Shown: one piece after another, positions 1-7,980 of the stretch | Position numbering within the stretch: the first letter of the stretch is position 1 | Layout of the letters: each line of letters opens with the position of its first letter | Source of the DNA: JAWPMT01 sp965229785 | Lineage (GTDB): Bacteria > Bacteroidota > Bacteroidia > Cytophagales > Cyclobacteriaceae | Direction: 5' to 3' | Length of the DNA stretch: 64,000 nucleotides | Assembly (NCBI GenBank): GCA_965229785.1 | Contig: CBDDJS010000001.1 | Coordinates: 1,426,001 to 1,490,000, forward strand | Translations under genes and position numbers: made by a program | The notes under the pieces: model-generated | The model's input: only the letters and a program-made list of their open reading frames with translations | Told to the model about the DNA's origin: nothing | Databases searched by the model: none

Positions 1-966
1 CCAGGCTGGGCCAAGTTTGCCTGGAGTAGCTTCTTCGCTCCGTGGAATACCGGTGCCACCATTTTTGTCAATCAAGTCGATGTATTTGTTCCAGGAGAGC
101 AACTCGAAACCATGAGTAAATACAACGTCTCCACATTCTGTGGTTCTCCCACGGTTTATAGGATGTTGATCCAAGAAGACCTTTCAAAATATCCACTGGC
201 TTTGAAACAGTGCTGTGCAGCAGGAGAACCTTTGAACCCTGAGGTCATTGACCAATGGCAAAAAGGCACGGGTGTAACCATCAGAGACGGATACGGACAA
301 ACGGAAACGACGGCCTTGGTGGCGAATTTACCCGGCCAAAAAATCAAACCTGGGTCCATGGGTAAACCTACCTTTTTGTATTCCATCGGCATTTACGACG
401 AAGAAGGTCAGGAAATGCCAGACCTGGAGGTAGGCATCATTGGTGTAAAGGTAAATAGTCATAAGGCCAATGGAGTTTTTGTAGACTACTACGAAGATGA
501 GAAAAGAAGAAAGCAGGTATTTCGTGGCCATATTTACCTGACGGGTGATAAAGCCTATCGTGATGAGGATGGTTATTTCTGGTTCTTCGGAAGAAATGAT
601 GATGTCATAAAGGCTTCGGCCTATCGCATTGGTCCTTTCGAAGTAGAAAATGTACTGATCGAACATCCAGCGGTGATGGAGTCGGCAGTGGTGTCCAGCC
701 CTCATAAACTTAGGGGTAATGCGATAAAAGCCTTCATCATTTTAAAAGAAGGAGTCCTGCCTGATGAAGCCTTAGCGCAGGAAATCTTTGACTTTGCAGC
801 TGCTCAAATGGCAGCATATAAAGTTCCGAGAATCATTGAATTCAGGAAAGAGTTGCCAAAAACCATTAGTGGTAAAATACGGAGAGTGGAATTACGCGCA
901 CAAGAAGCGCAGCAACGACTTTCGGACATCAAGGTAGCAGGAGAGTTCTTTCACGCGAAATACTGA
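1..966 (+). CDS. AMP-dependent acyl-CoA synthetase, 5' truncated by window edge
   Basis: The reading frame is open from base 1, well before the first ATG at 112, so this is the C-terminal 321 residues of a longer protein. Adenylate-forming ligase motifs are in order: DGYGQTETT (about 96-104, the A5 region), YLTGD (179-183, A7), the GRNDDVIK hinge, and PKTISGK with the probable catalytic Lys at 292. By family knowledge the enzyme activates a carboxylic acid to acyl-AMP and then acyl-CoA. The upstream residues (GWAKFAWSSFFAPWNTGAT) resemble medium-chain or aryl acyl-CoA synthetases more than acetyl-CoA synthetase. It lies 138 bp ahead of the molybdenum hydroxylase genes on the same strand. It could supply or use a CoA-linked substrate for them, but that is inference. 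Confidence 0.9.
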   Translation, partial: PGWAKFAWSSFFAPWNTGATIFVNQVDVFVPGEQLETMSKYNVSTFCGSPTVYRMLIQEDLSKYPLALKQCCAAGEPLNPEVIDQWQKGTGVTIRDGYGQTETTALVANLPGQKIKPGSMGKPTFLYSIGIYDEEGQEMPDLEVGIIGVKVNSHKANGVFVDYYEDEKRRKQVFRGHIYLTGDKAYRDEDGYFWFFGRNDDVIKASAYRIGPFEVENVLIEHPAVMESAVVSSPHKLRGNAIKAFIILKEGVLPDEALAQEIFDFAAAQMAAYKVPRIIEFRKELPKTISGKIRRVELRAQEAQQRLSDIKVAGEFFHAKY

Positions 967-1036
967 ATGTTATGACAAACAAAATATAATTTTCTCAGCT
1001 TATTTAGAATTGTTTTAAATTATCATAAATGATGCA

Positions 1037-1078
1037 TCTTGGAAGGTTGAAATATTGAAAATTCTATAATTTCCAAGA
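1037..1078. promoter_or_regulatory. Inverted repeat upstream of the Mo-hydroxylase operon
   Basis: Arms TCTTGGAA (1037-1044) and TTCCAAGA (1071-1078) are perfect inverses separated by 26 AT-rich bases, 27 bp before the first gene of the operon. Position and symmetry suit an operator or the end of the upstream transcript. There is no T-tract after it, which argues against a terminator. No regulator gene for it is visible. Confidence 0.35.
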
Positions 1079-1104
1079 CAATCTATCTTAATCATTAAAC
1101 CCAA

Positions 1105-1566
1105 ATGAACATACGTTTAACTGTTAATGGTAAACAGGTTGAAAAGGAGATCGAAGACCGGCAATTGCTGGTGAATTTTCTTCGCGAGGACCTGGACCTG
1201 ACCGGCACACACGTCGGTTGTGATACGAGTGGCTGCGGTGCCTGTACGGTACTCTTGAATGGTAAGGCCGTGAAATCCTGCACGGTATTGGCTGCTCAGG
1301 CCGATGGTGAAGAAGTGACCACCATTGAAGGCATGAGTAACGGATCTTTACATCCATTACAAGAAGGCTTCAAAGAGGAACACGGGCTACAATGCGGTTT
1401 TTGTACACCTGGCATGATCATGACGGCAGCAGACCTGCTGAGTAATAATAGCAATCCTTCTGAACAGGAGATTCGCGAATCAATTGAAGGGAATTTCTGC
1501 CGGTGTACAGGCTACCACAATATTGTGAGGGCCGTCAAATATGCTGCTGATAAAATGAACGCTTAA
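1105..1566 (+). CDS. Molybdenum hydroxylase 2Fe-2S small subunit (CoxS/XdhC-type)
   Basis: This is the small iron-sulfur subunit of a xanthine dehydrogenase/CO dehydrogenase family enzyme. It passes electrons from the Moco subunit to the FAD subunit. At 153 aa it has the normal length. The plant-type ferredoxin cluster cysteines are C39, C44, C47 and C59. The second all-helical cluster uses C97, C100, C132 and C134 (CGFCTPGM and NFCRCTGY). It is followed after 10 bp by the large subunit and then the FAD subunit, giving the order S-L-M. The ATG start gives the standard N-terminus. The exact substrate cannot be read from this subunit. Confidence 0.95.
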   Translation: MNIRLTVNGKQVEKEIEDRQLLVNFLREDLDLTGTHVGCDTSGCGACTVLLNGKAVKSCTVLAAQADGEEVTTIEGMSNGSLHPLQEGFKEEHGLQCGFCTPGMIMTAADLLSNNSNPSEQEIRESIEGNFCRCTGYHNIVRAVKYAADKMNA

Positions 1567-1576
1567 TCCTCGATAT

Positions 1577-3949
1577 ATGAGTTACATTGGAAAAGCGGTG
1601 AAACGAGTCGAGGATAAACGATTCATCACTGGAAAAGGAAAGTATACAGATGATATTAAACTGCCAAATCTGGCAGCGGGCATATTTGTTCGGAGCCCTT
1701 ATGCGCATGCCACCATCAAAAGTGTGGATACGGCAGCGGCCGAATCAATGCCCGGGGTAGTAAAGGTGTTTACAGGGGCAGATATGGCCGAAGTAAACGG
1801 AGTGCCTTGTGGATGGCAGGTGAACTTCAAGAATGGTGATACCATGAAAGAACCACCTCATCCGATCCTTGTGAAGGACAAGGCTTTGCACATGGGAGAT
1901 GGCGTAGCCTTCGTGGTAGCGGAAACCTATGCTCAGGCAAAAGATGCGGCGGAGAAAGTTCATGTCGAATACGATGTACATGCAGCAGTCCATGATCCTG
2001 AAGAAGCGGTTAAAGATGGTGCACCACAGGTGCATGCAGATGCTCCTAATAATACTTGTTTTGACTGGGCTTTGGGAGATCCTATTGATGAGGTGGAAGC
2101 CGCTTTGGCCAGTGCCCATCATGTGACGACACTGGACATGATCAATAATCGGGTGGTTCCTAATGCGATTGAACCTCGATCTGCTATTGGTCACTTCGAA
2201 GATGCCTATGATAAATATACCCTTTGGACGACCTCTCAGAATCCACACCTGACCCGTCTGTTATTATCTGCTTTTGTCCTGGGCATTCCGGAACATAAAG
2301 TGCACGTGATTGCTCCCGATGTAGGTGGAGGCTTCGGTAGCAAGATCTTCCATTACATTGAAGAAGTGATGGTAATCTGGGCATCCAGACAATTAGGAAG
2401 GCCAATAAAATGGACGGCTGAGCGATCTGAAAGTTTTCTGACGGATGCACACGGTCGTGATCATAAAACCTCTGTTTCAATGGGATTTGATGCGGAGGGT
2501 AAAGTAGTGGCTTTAAAATCAAAGACTTTCGCGAACCTGGGTGCCTACCTGAGTACATTCGCGCCGGCCGTGCCCACCTATTTACATGGTACGTTGATGC
2601 AGGGACTTTATACTACGCCTAAAATCAATGTAGATGTTACTGGTGTATTTACCCATACTAATGCGGTAGATGCTTATCGTGGTGCCGGACGTCCGGAAGC
2701 GACCTATCAATTGGAAAGATTGATGGATCTGGCTGCATTGGAAATGGGGGTGGATCCGGCTGAATTACGTCGTAAGAATTTCATTCCAGCCTTTGATGGC
2801 GTGAATCAGGAAGGATACGCCACTCGAGTAGCCTTGCAATATGATTCTGGAAACTACGAGCCTGTCCTGGATCGGGCATTGGAAATGGTAGGCTATGAAG
2901 CCTTCCGAAATGAACAGAAATCCCTGGACAATGGTAAATTATTAGGGATTGGTTTCTCCACGTACATTGAGGCTTGTGGTATTGCGCCATCTGCGGTCGT
3001 GGGAGCTCTGGGTGCCAGGGCAGGATTGTTTGAGTCAGCTCAGGTTCGCGTTCAACCAACGGGTAAAGTAAGTGTGTATTCGGGTTCACATAGCCACGGA
3101 CAAGGACACGAGACCACCTTTGCACAGATTGTAGCCGATCGCCTTGGCATTGCTCTGGAAGACGTAGAGATCGTTCATGGCGATTCTGAAGCAGTGGCCT
3201 TTGGAATGGGTACCTATGGATCCCGGTCACTGGCAGTAGGAGGTTCAGCCATCATGAAGAGCCTTGATAAGGTGATAGAGAAAGGCGCACAGATCGCCGC
3301 ACATAAACTGGAATCAAGGGTGGAAGACCTGGAGTTTGAAGGTGGAAAGTGGACGGTAAAAGGTACAGATAAATCCATCACGTTCGGAGACGTTTCTTTG
3401 ACAGCATACGTTCCTCATGACTATCCCGCTGATTTGGAGCCAGGACTCGATTTCTCAAGTTTCTATGATCCAACCAACTTTACTTATCCGTTTGGATGCC
3501 ATGTGGCCATTGTTGAAGTGGATAAGGAAACGGGAGAAGTGAAATTAAAGCGATTTATTGCCGTTGATGATGTCGGAAATATCATTAATCCGATGATTGT
3601 AGATGGTCAGATCCACGGTGGTCTGGCTCAGGGAATCGGACAAGCCTTATTTGAAGGTACCGTTTATGATGAATCAGGCACTTTGGTTAACGGTTCATTC
3701 ATGGATTATGCTATGCCTCGTGCGGACGACCTTCCGAGTTTTGAAGTAGATCGCAAAGTGACTCCTTGCCCTCATAACCCACTTGGAGTGAAAGGAGCAG
3801 GAGAAGCCGGTTGTATTGGTTCCACTCCAGCCGTAGTAAATGCCGTAATCGACGCATTATGGAGCGGTGGTCATCAGGTAAAGGATATCGAGATGCCGTT
3901 GATTCCCGAGCGAGTTTGGAATGCCATGCAAAATGGTTCATCTAATTAA
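1577..3949 (+). CDS. Molybdenum hydroxylase Moco-binding large subunit (form II CoxL-like)
   Basis: This is the 790 aa catalytic subunit with a bound molybdopterin cofactor. Visible motifs are VGGGFGSK (249-256, Moco binding) and GVKGAGEAG with the probable catalytic Glu at 743. The active-site loop reads AYRGAGR (366-372). Genuine form I CO dehydrogenases carry AYxCSFR there, with the Cys holding Cu-S-Mo, so this enzyme lacks that Cys and is a form II or other aldehyde/purine/N-heterocycle hydroxylase. Annotation as CO dehydrogenase would be wrong or at least unsupported. It sits in an operon with the small and FAD subunits and two CoxD/CoxE-like genes. The substrate is unknown. Confidence 0.93.
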   Translation: MSYIGKAVKRVEDKRFITGKGKYTDDIKLPNLAAGIFVRSPYAHATIKSVDTAAAESMPGVVKVFTGADMAEVNGVPCGWQVNFKNGDTMKEPPHPILVKDKALHMGDGVAFVVAETYAQAKDAAEKVHVEYDVHAAVHDPEEAVKDGAPQVHADAPNNTCFDWALGDPIDEVEAALASAHHVTTLDMINNRVVPNAIEPRSAIGHFEDAYDKYTLWTTSQNPHLTRLLLSAFVLGIPEHKVHVIAPDVGGGFGSKIFHYIEEVMVIWASRQLGRPIKWTAERSESFLTDAHGRDHKTSVSMGFDAEGKVVALKSKTFANLGAYLSTFAPAVPTYLHGTLMQGLYTTPKINVDVTGVFTHTNAVDAYRGAGRPEATYQLERLMDLAALEMGVDPAELRRKNFIPAFDGVNQEGYATRVALQYDSGNYEPVLDRALEMVGYEAFRNEQKSLDNGKLLGIGFSTYIEACGIAPSAVVGALGARAGLFESAQVRVQPTGKVSVYSGSHSHGQGHETTFAQIVADRLGIALEDVEIVHGDSEAVAFGMGTYGSRSLAVGGSAIMKSLDKVIEKGAQIAAHKLESRVEDLEFEGGKWTVKGTDKSITFGDVSLTAYVPHDYPADLEPGLDFSSFYDPTNFTYPFGCHVAIVEVDKETGEVKLKRFIAVDDVGNIINPMIVDGQIHGGLAQGIGQALFEGTVYDESGTLVNGSFMDYAMPRADDLPSFEVDRKVTPCPHNPLGVKGAGEAGCIGSTPAVVNAVIDALWSGGHQVKDIEMPLIPERVWNAMQNGSSN

Positions 3950-3960
3950 ACCCTGTTAAA

Positions 3961-4782
3961 ATGATTCCAAGTAATTTCAATTATATAAAAGCAAAATCTA
4001 TCGATGAAGCTATTTCATTGATGGATACACACGGAGACGATGCGCGTCTTTTGGCAGGGGGACACAGTTTAGTTCCTTCCCTTAAACTGCGACTTACCGA
4101 TTATCAATACCTGATCGATGTTTCTAAAATTCCTGAATTGCGGAACATAGAGGAGAAAGATGGAATGATCCATATTGGAGCCATGGTTACGCATGGCGAA
4201 ATCGTGAAATCTGACCTGATCAAAGAAAAGTTGAGTGTCTTCGCCCAAGCTGCTGATTTGATAGGTGACGTACAAGTACGCAATCTGGGTACAATCGGAG
4301 GCAGTATTGCCCATGCGGACCCGGCGGCAGACTGGCCAGGGGTGTTACTTGCGACTGACGCTCATATACACATCCAGGGAAAAGGTGGTAGTCGGAAAGT
4401 AGCTGCAGGAGATTTTTTCCAGGGTTTGTATACGACCGCTCTCGAGGATGGTGAGATGATTACTTCTATCGGTGTTCCGGTACATTCAGGGGCCAGGTCG
4501 ACCTATGTCAAATTCATGCAACCCGCCTCTCGCTTTGCCATAGTAGGTTGTGCGGTGGTCATGAACGGAAGTGGTGCGCGTGTGGCATTCAATGGCGTAA
4601 GTGCGACACCTTTCCGTGATAAAGGAGTAGAAGCAAGCCTTGACGGTGGGGAGTCCTCGGAAGTTGCGGCAAGTAAGGCTGCAGAAGGTGTCTCGATCAT
4701 GAGTGATCACTTTGCTTCTGAAGCTTACCGAAAGCAAATGGCCAAAGTTTATTGTAAACGAGCAATCGCGAGTTTGACTTAA
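3961..4782 (+). CDS. Molybdenum hydroxylase FAD-binding medium subunit (CoxM-type)
   Basis: The 273 aa FAD subunit completes the three-part enzyme, taking electrons from the 2Fe-2S subunit to an acceptor such as quinone or oxygen. The two FAD pyrophosphate-binding motifs of the PCMH/vanillyl-alcohol oxidase fold are present: AGGHS at 32-36 and TIGGS at 111-115, followed by HADPAADWP. The C-terminal CO dehydrogenase flavoprotein domain follows. The gene starts 11 bp after the large subunit. Two hairpins follow its stop codon, so transcription may be attenuated before the two maturation genes. Confidence 0.95.
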   Translation: MIPSNFNYIKAKSIDEAISLMDTHGDDARLLAGGHSLVPSLKLRLTDYQYLIDVSKIPELRNIEEKDGMIHIGAMVTHGEIVKSDLIKEKLSVFAQAADLIGDVQVRNLGTIGGSIAHADPAADWPGVLLATDAHIHIQGKGGSRKVAAGDFFQGLYTTALEDGEMITSIGVPVHSGARSTYVKFMQPASRFAIVGCAVVMNGSGARVAFNGVSATPFRDKGVEASLDGGESSEVAASKAAEGVSIMSDHFASEAYRKQMAKVYCKRAIASLT

Positions 4783-4807
4783 TAGCAGTTAAATTTATCA
4801 ACCAAAA

Positions 4808-4836
4808 AGGTTCATTGTATGTTGTACAATGAACCT
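4808..4836 (+). repeat. Perfect 12-bp hairpin between CoxM-like and MoxR-like genes
   Basis: Arms AGGTTCATTGTA and TACAATGAACCT pair perfectly across a 5-base loop. There is no T-tract directly after it. A second GC-rich hairpin starts 2 bases later, so the two form a tandem structure at the end of the three-subunit part of the operon. This could be an mRNA-stabilising 3' end or an attenuator. Confidence 0.6.
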
Positions 4837-4838
4837 AT

Positions 4839-4870
4839 GGGGCACTTTAGTCATTGAGTGCCCCTTTCTT
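4839..4870 (+). terminator. Hairpin with T-rich tail before the MoxR-like gene
   Basis: GGGGCACT (4839-4846) pairs with AGTGCCCC (4857-4864) and is followed by TTTCTTTG. This is a plausible intrinsic terminator or attenuator after the FAD subunit. It lies immediately before the ATG at 4875, and an alternative TTG start at 4854 would fall inside its loop, which supports ATG 4875 as the true start of the next gene. Confidence 0.55.
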
Positions 4871-4874
4871 TGTC

Positions 4875-5765
4875 ATGCAAAACAGAATCAAAGAGATTTC
4901 TGAGAATTTACTGAAACACGGCTACGTTCCTGATGATCGTATTGCCATGTCCATTCAGCTCTCACAAATGCTTCGAAAACCTTTACTGATTGAAGGTCCG
5001 GCGGGAGTTGGCAAAACAGCCATTGCACGGGTCATGTCGGAGATCATGCATACTGAGTTGATCCGTCTCCAGTGTTATGAAGGTTTGGATGCTAATCAGG
5101 CCATTTATGAATGGAATTACCAACGGCAACTCTTGCAGATCAAATTAATGGAAGCTGAACAAGTGTCCCTGGAAGACAAAGAAGCAGCGATCTTTTCGGA
5201 GAAATTTTTAATGGAACGGCCTTTGTTGAAAGCCATTGTTTCTGATAAACCGAAGGTGCTTTTGATTGACGAAATAGATCGAGCGGATGAAGAGTTTGAG
5301 AGTTTTTTACTTGAACTGCTTTCGGAATGGCAGATCACAATTCCCGAAATAGGCACCATTACCCAGAAGTCCATACCTCAGGTTATTTTAACCGGCAACC
5401 GTACAAGAGAACTTTCAGAGGCTCTGAGACGCAGGTGTTTGTATCTTTTTATTGACTATCCGTCATTCGAAAAGGAAGTACAGATCGTACAGCAGCAAGT
5501 TCAAGGCATAAACGAAAGGCTGGCACAAGAGATTTGTGTATTCATGGCAGAGGTGCGAAAAATGCGTTTGGAAAAAGTGCCGGGAGTAGCAGAAACGCTG
5601 GATTGGGCCACGTCACTAGCTGAAATGCATTTCGATCACCTGGACAATGAAATTGTTGAATCAACTTTGGGTGTGATTCTGAAAGATTGGGATGACATGC
5701 GTGAAACTCAGGATTCACTGGCCGAATTGCTGGACAAAGTAAACGTCAAGCTCAACCTGGAATAA
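4875..5765 (+). CDS. MoxR/CoxD-type AAA+ ATPase
   Basis: This 296 aa AAA+ protein has Walker A GPAGVGKT (41-48, Lys47), Walker B LLIDEIDR (Asp132, Glu133) and a sensor-like TGN. MoxR-family ATPases work with VWA-domain partners as chaperones for cofactor insertion. In CO dehydrogenase operons the equivalent CoxD acts on the Mo active site. The ATG at 4875 is preferred over a TTG at 4854 because that TTG lies in a hairpin loop and adds only seven weak residues. The stop codon is followed at once, in the same frame, by the VWA gene, so the two products are surely partners. It could serve another client, but the position argues for maturation of the Mo hydroxylase. Confidence 0.9.
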   Translation: MQNRIKEISENLLKHGYVPDDRIAMSIQLSQMLRKPLLIEGPAGVGKTAIARVMSEIMHTELIRLQCYEGLDANQAIYEWNYQRQLLQIKLMEAEQVSLEDKEAAIFSEKFLMERPLLKAIVSDKPKVLLIDEIDRADEEFESFLLELLSEWQITIPEIGTITQKSIPQVILTGNRTRELSEALRRRCLYLFIDYPSFEKEVQIVQQQVQGINERLAQEICVFMAEVRKMRLEKVPGVAETLDWATSLAEMHFDHLDNEIVESTLGVILKDWDDMRETQDSLAELLDKVNVKLNLE

Positions 5766-6887
5766 TTGAAGCGACAGACGTCTATATCCCATCATGTGAT
5801 CCAATTTGCCCGGTATTTACGGACGAAAAAATACAGCATTGGACCAGAGGAAGAATCTGACGTCCTGAAAGGCCTGACAGCCATTGACTGGTCCGATCAT
5901 CTTCAATTCAAGGAAGTACAGCGGGCGGCTTTTTGCAAGCATTTCGAGCAGTATCAATACTTTGATGATCATTACCATCAATATTGGTCGGAGCTGAATA
6001 AATCGGTTGACTCCAAAACGAAAAAGGTTGCGGAAGAGAAACCCAGGCAAGCCAAACCCAGAGCCCCATCAATCGAAGTGATCAAAAACTGGTTGCATGG
6101 TAATCAGGAAAAAGAAATACAGGATGCGCATCAGGCGAGTGATGAATCTGTTTCAGGAAAGCCGGACCTGCGCAGCTTATCAGATCATCATTATAAGGAA
6201 TGGCAGGAAGTTATTCGTTTGATCCAGAAACAAGTTTCGAGGCAGAGATCCAGACGATACATCAAATCCAAAAGAGTTGATCAGTTAGATTTTCGTAAAG
6301 TGCTGAAAAACAGTATACTTAAAGGGGGTGAAGTTACGGAGATATCCTTCCGAAAACAGAAGAAAAGGCGAGTCAACCTGTTGTTACTTTGTGATGTCAG
6401 CCGATCAATGGAACTCTACAGTCGGTTCATGATACAATTGATGTATGCCTTACAAAACAGTGGCATTAAAATTCATTGCTATGTTTTTAGTACGGCGTTG
6501 TTTCCGGTCAGTCATTTGTTAAAGCGACAATCGCTGGCGGCAGCATTATCAGCGGTTTCCGAGGAAGTGGAAGGTTGGTCGGGAGGGACCAGAATTGGCG
6601 ATTGTTTCTCGGAGTTTCTAAGCCAACATGGCCGAAAGGCCATATCCAGAAACACGTTTACTTTTATTCTGAGCGATGGCTGGGACGCGGGAGAGATTGA
6701 AACCCTTCGTTATTCAATGCAACTACTGCAAAGGCGTAGCAAGCAACTTTTTTGGATCAACCCGCTAGCTCAAAGTGATGATTATAACCCTCAGGTATTA
6801 GGAATGAAAGCTGCCATGCCTTATGTTGACCATTTTATTCCTGCTGTGGATGCCAGCTCTCTGAAGCGACATTTGAAGAATGTTTAA
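5766..6887 (+). CDS. CoxE-type VWA-domain protein
   Basis: The 373 aa protein belongs to the CoxE family of von Willebrand factor A proteins that partner MoxR ATPases. The MIDAS metal site is readable: DVSRS (210-214), Thr275 in GGTRIGD and Asp304 in SDGWD. The start is TTG at 5766, directly after and in frame with the TAA of the ATPase gene. No ATG is usable without losing the conserved N-terminal region (IQFARYLRTKKYSIGP). Translation is probably by re-initiation after the upstream stop, although occasional read-through would give a fused ATPase-VWA protein. In the CO dehydrogenase system CoxD and CoxE act on assembly of the metal centre; a matching role here is inferred from position. Confidence 0.88.
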   Translation: MKRQTSISHHVIQFARYLRTKKYSIGPEEESDVLKGLTAIDWSDHLQFKEVQRAAFCKHFEQYQYFDDHYHQYWSELNKSVDSKTKKVAEEKPRQAKPRAPSIEVIKNWLHGNQEKEIQDAHQASDESVSGKPDLRSLSDHHYKEWQEVIRLIQKQVSRQRSRRYIKSKRVDQLDFRKVLKNSILKGGEVTEISFRKQKKRRVNLLLLCDVSRSMELYSRFMIQLMYALQNSGIKIHCYVFSTALFPVSHLLKRQSLAAALSAVSEEVEGWSGGTRIGDCFSEFLSQHGRKAISRNTFTFILSDGWDAGEIETLRYSMQLLQRRSKQLFWINPLAQSDDYNPQVLGMKAAMPYVDHFIPAVDASSLKRHLKNV

Positions 6888-6907
6888 AGCCGTATTATCT
6901 TACTGGG

Positions 6908-7861
6908 ATGATAAAGTACCTCTCACTGCTTTGCGTTTCCGTCTTATTTATTGCGTCTTGTTCGAGTACTAAAGATCAGGCCACTCAAAAGGATTCACCT
7001 ATTCAAGCACCCCAAGTGCTCACTACTTTGTTGGGCGAGCCATTACCAGCCAAGACCTTTTCGGACAGCACCATCAAACTTGATTTTGAGCAGAAACTTG
7101 CAGTCGCTAAAGCTAATTTCGATCAGTATCCGGATAGTGTAGACCTGATCATCTGGTATGGCAGAAGATTAGCATATCTGGGCAGACATGAAGAAGCGAT
7201 AGCGGTGTACAGTGAAGGGATAAAAAAGTACCCGAAAGCTTATCGTTTAATGAGGCATAGAGGGCATAGGTATTTGACGACCAGGCAAATAGAGTTGGCA
7301 ATTGAAGATTTTCTGGAGGCATCAACTTTGTCACAGGCCCAACCTAATGCCATAGAGCCCGATGGTCTTCCTAATGCGATGAATATCCCTCTTGGGAATG
7401 ATAAATTTAATATCTGGTATCACTTTGGGTTAGCACATTACCTGAATGGCAGCTATGGCCGTGCCCTGGACGTATACCAGCAGTGTATGAATTTTAGTGA
7501 TAATGATGATTTGAAGGCGGCCACAAGTTACTGGCTTTATATGTCGGCGGTGAAAGCAGGTGAGAATACCATTGCTGAACGCACCCTTCAGGAAATTTCA
7601 ACTTCCTGGGAAATGATCGAAAATGAAACTTATATGGACTTGCTACTATTGTTCAAAGGGATCATGTCTTTGGAATCAATCATTGAAAAAGCCACCTCCT
7701 CGGAAGGTAAGCTTGATCCTACCTATGGATACGGAATTGGTTTTCATTACCTGAATACGGGACAACCAGATACGGCTACCAATATTTTTCAACAAGCACT
7801 AACAGGATCAAGTTGGGAATCATTTGGCTACATTGCCAGTGAAGCAGAGGTGGCGAGGTAG
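6908..7861 (+). CDS. TPR-repeat lipoprotein, function unknown
   Basis: The 317 aa product begins with a lipoprotein signal (hydrophobic stretch ending IASC, Cys18), so it is probably anchored in a membrane of the envelope. Tetratricopeptide-like helices follow, for example around LIIWYGRRLAYLGRHEEA and the YHFGLAHYLNGSYGRAL region. It starts 20 bp after the VWA gene and may be the last member of that transcript. No catalytic motif is visible. A scaffold or sensor role is only a guess. Confidence 0.8.
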   Translation: MIKYLSLLCVSVLFIASCSSTKDQATQKDSPIQAPQVLTTLLGEPLPAKTFSDSTIKLDFEQKLAVAKANFDQYPDSVDLIIWYGRRLAYLGRHEEAIAVYSEGIKKYPKAYRLMRHRGHRYLTTRQIELAIEDFLEASTLSQAQPNAIEPDGLPNAMNIPLGNDKFNIWYHFGLAHYLNGSYGRALDVYQQCMNFSDNDDLKAATSYWLYMSAVKAGENTIAERTLQEISTSWEMIENETYMDLLLLFKGIMSLESIIEKATSSEGKLDPTYGYGIGFHYLNTGQPDTATNIFQQALTGSSWESFGYIASEAEVAR

Positions 7862-7980
7862 GAAAAATACCGTCTATTGGGCTTACTGATAATGGATCAT
7901 TGTAATTAGTTAAAGCCCTTTCACCATCATAAGGTTGACTGGCTAGGTATGTAACATCGATCCTTATTATCTTACCCTAT

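Noticed and set aside
1745..3230. Long minus-strand frames opposite the large Moco subunit (1745-2248 and 2781-3230)
   Set aside because: They are shadows of a strongly conserved plus-strand gene and have unlikely residue make-up.
1577..3949. Naming the Mo hydroxylase a genuine aerobic CO dehydrogenase
   Set aside because: The active-site loop is AYRGAGR and lacks the Cys of AYxCSFR needed for the Cu-Mo centre.
7881..7920. GGGCTT...AAGCCC as a terminator before the GMC gene
   Set aside because: The loop is about 30 bases and there is no clear T-tract.
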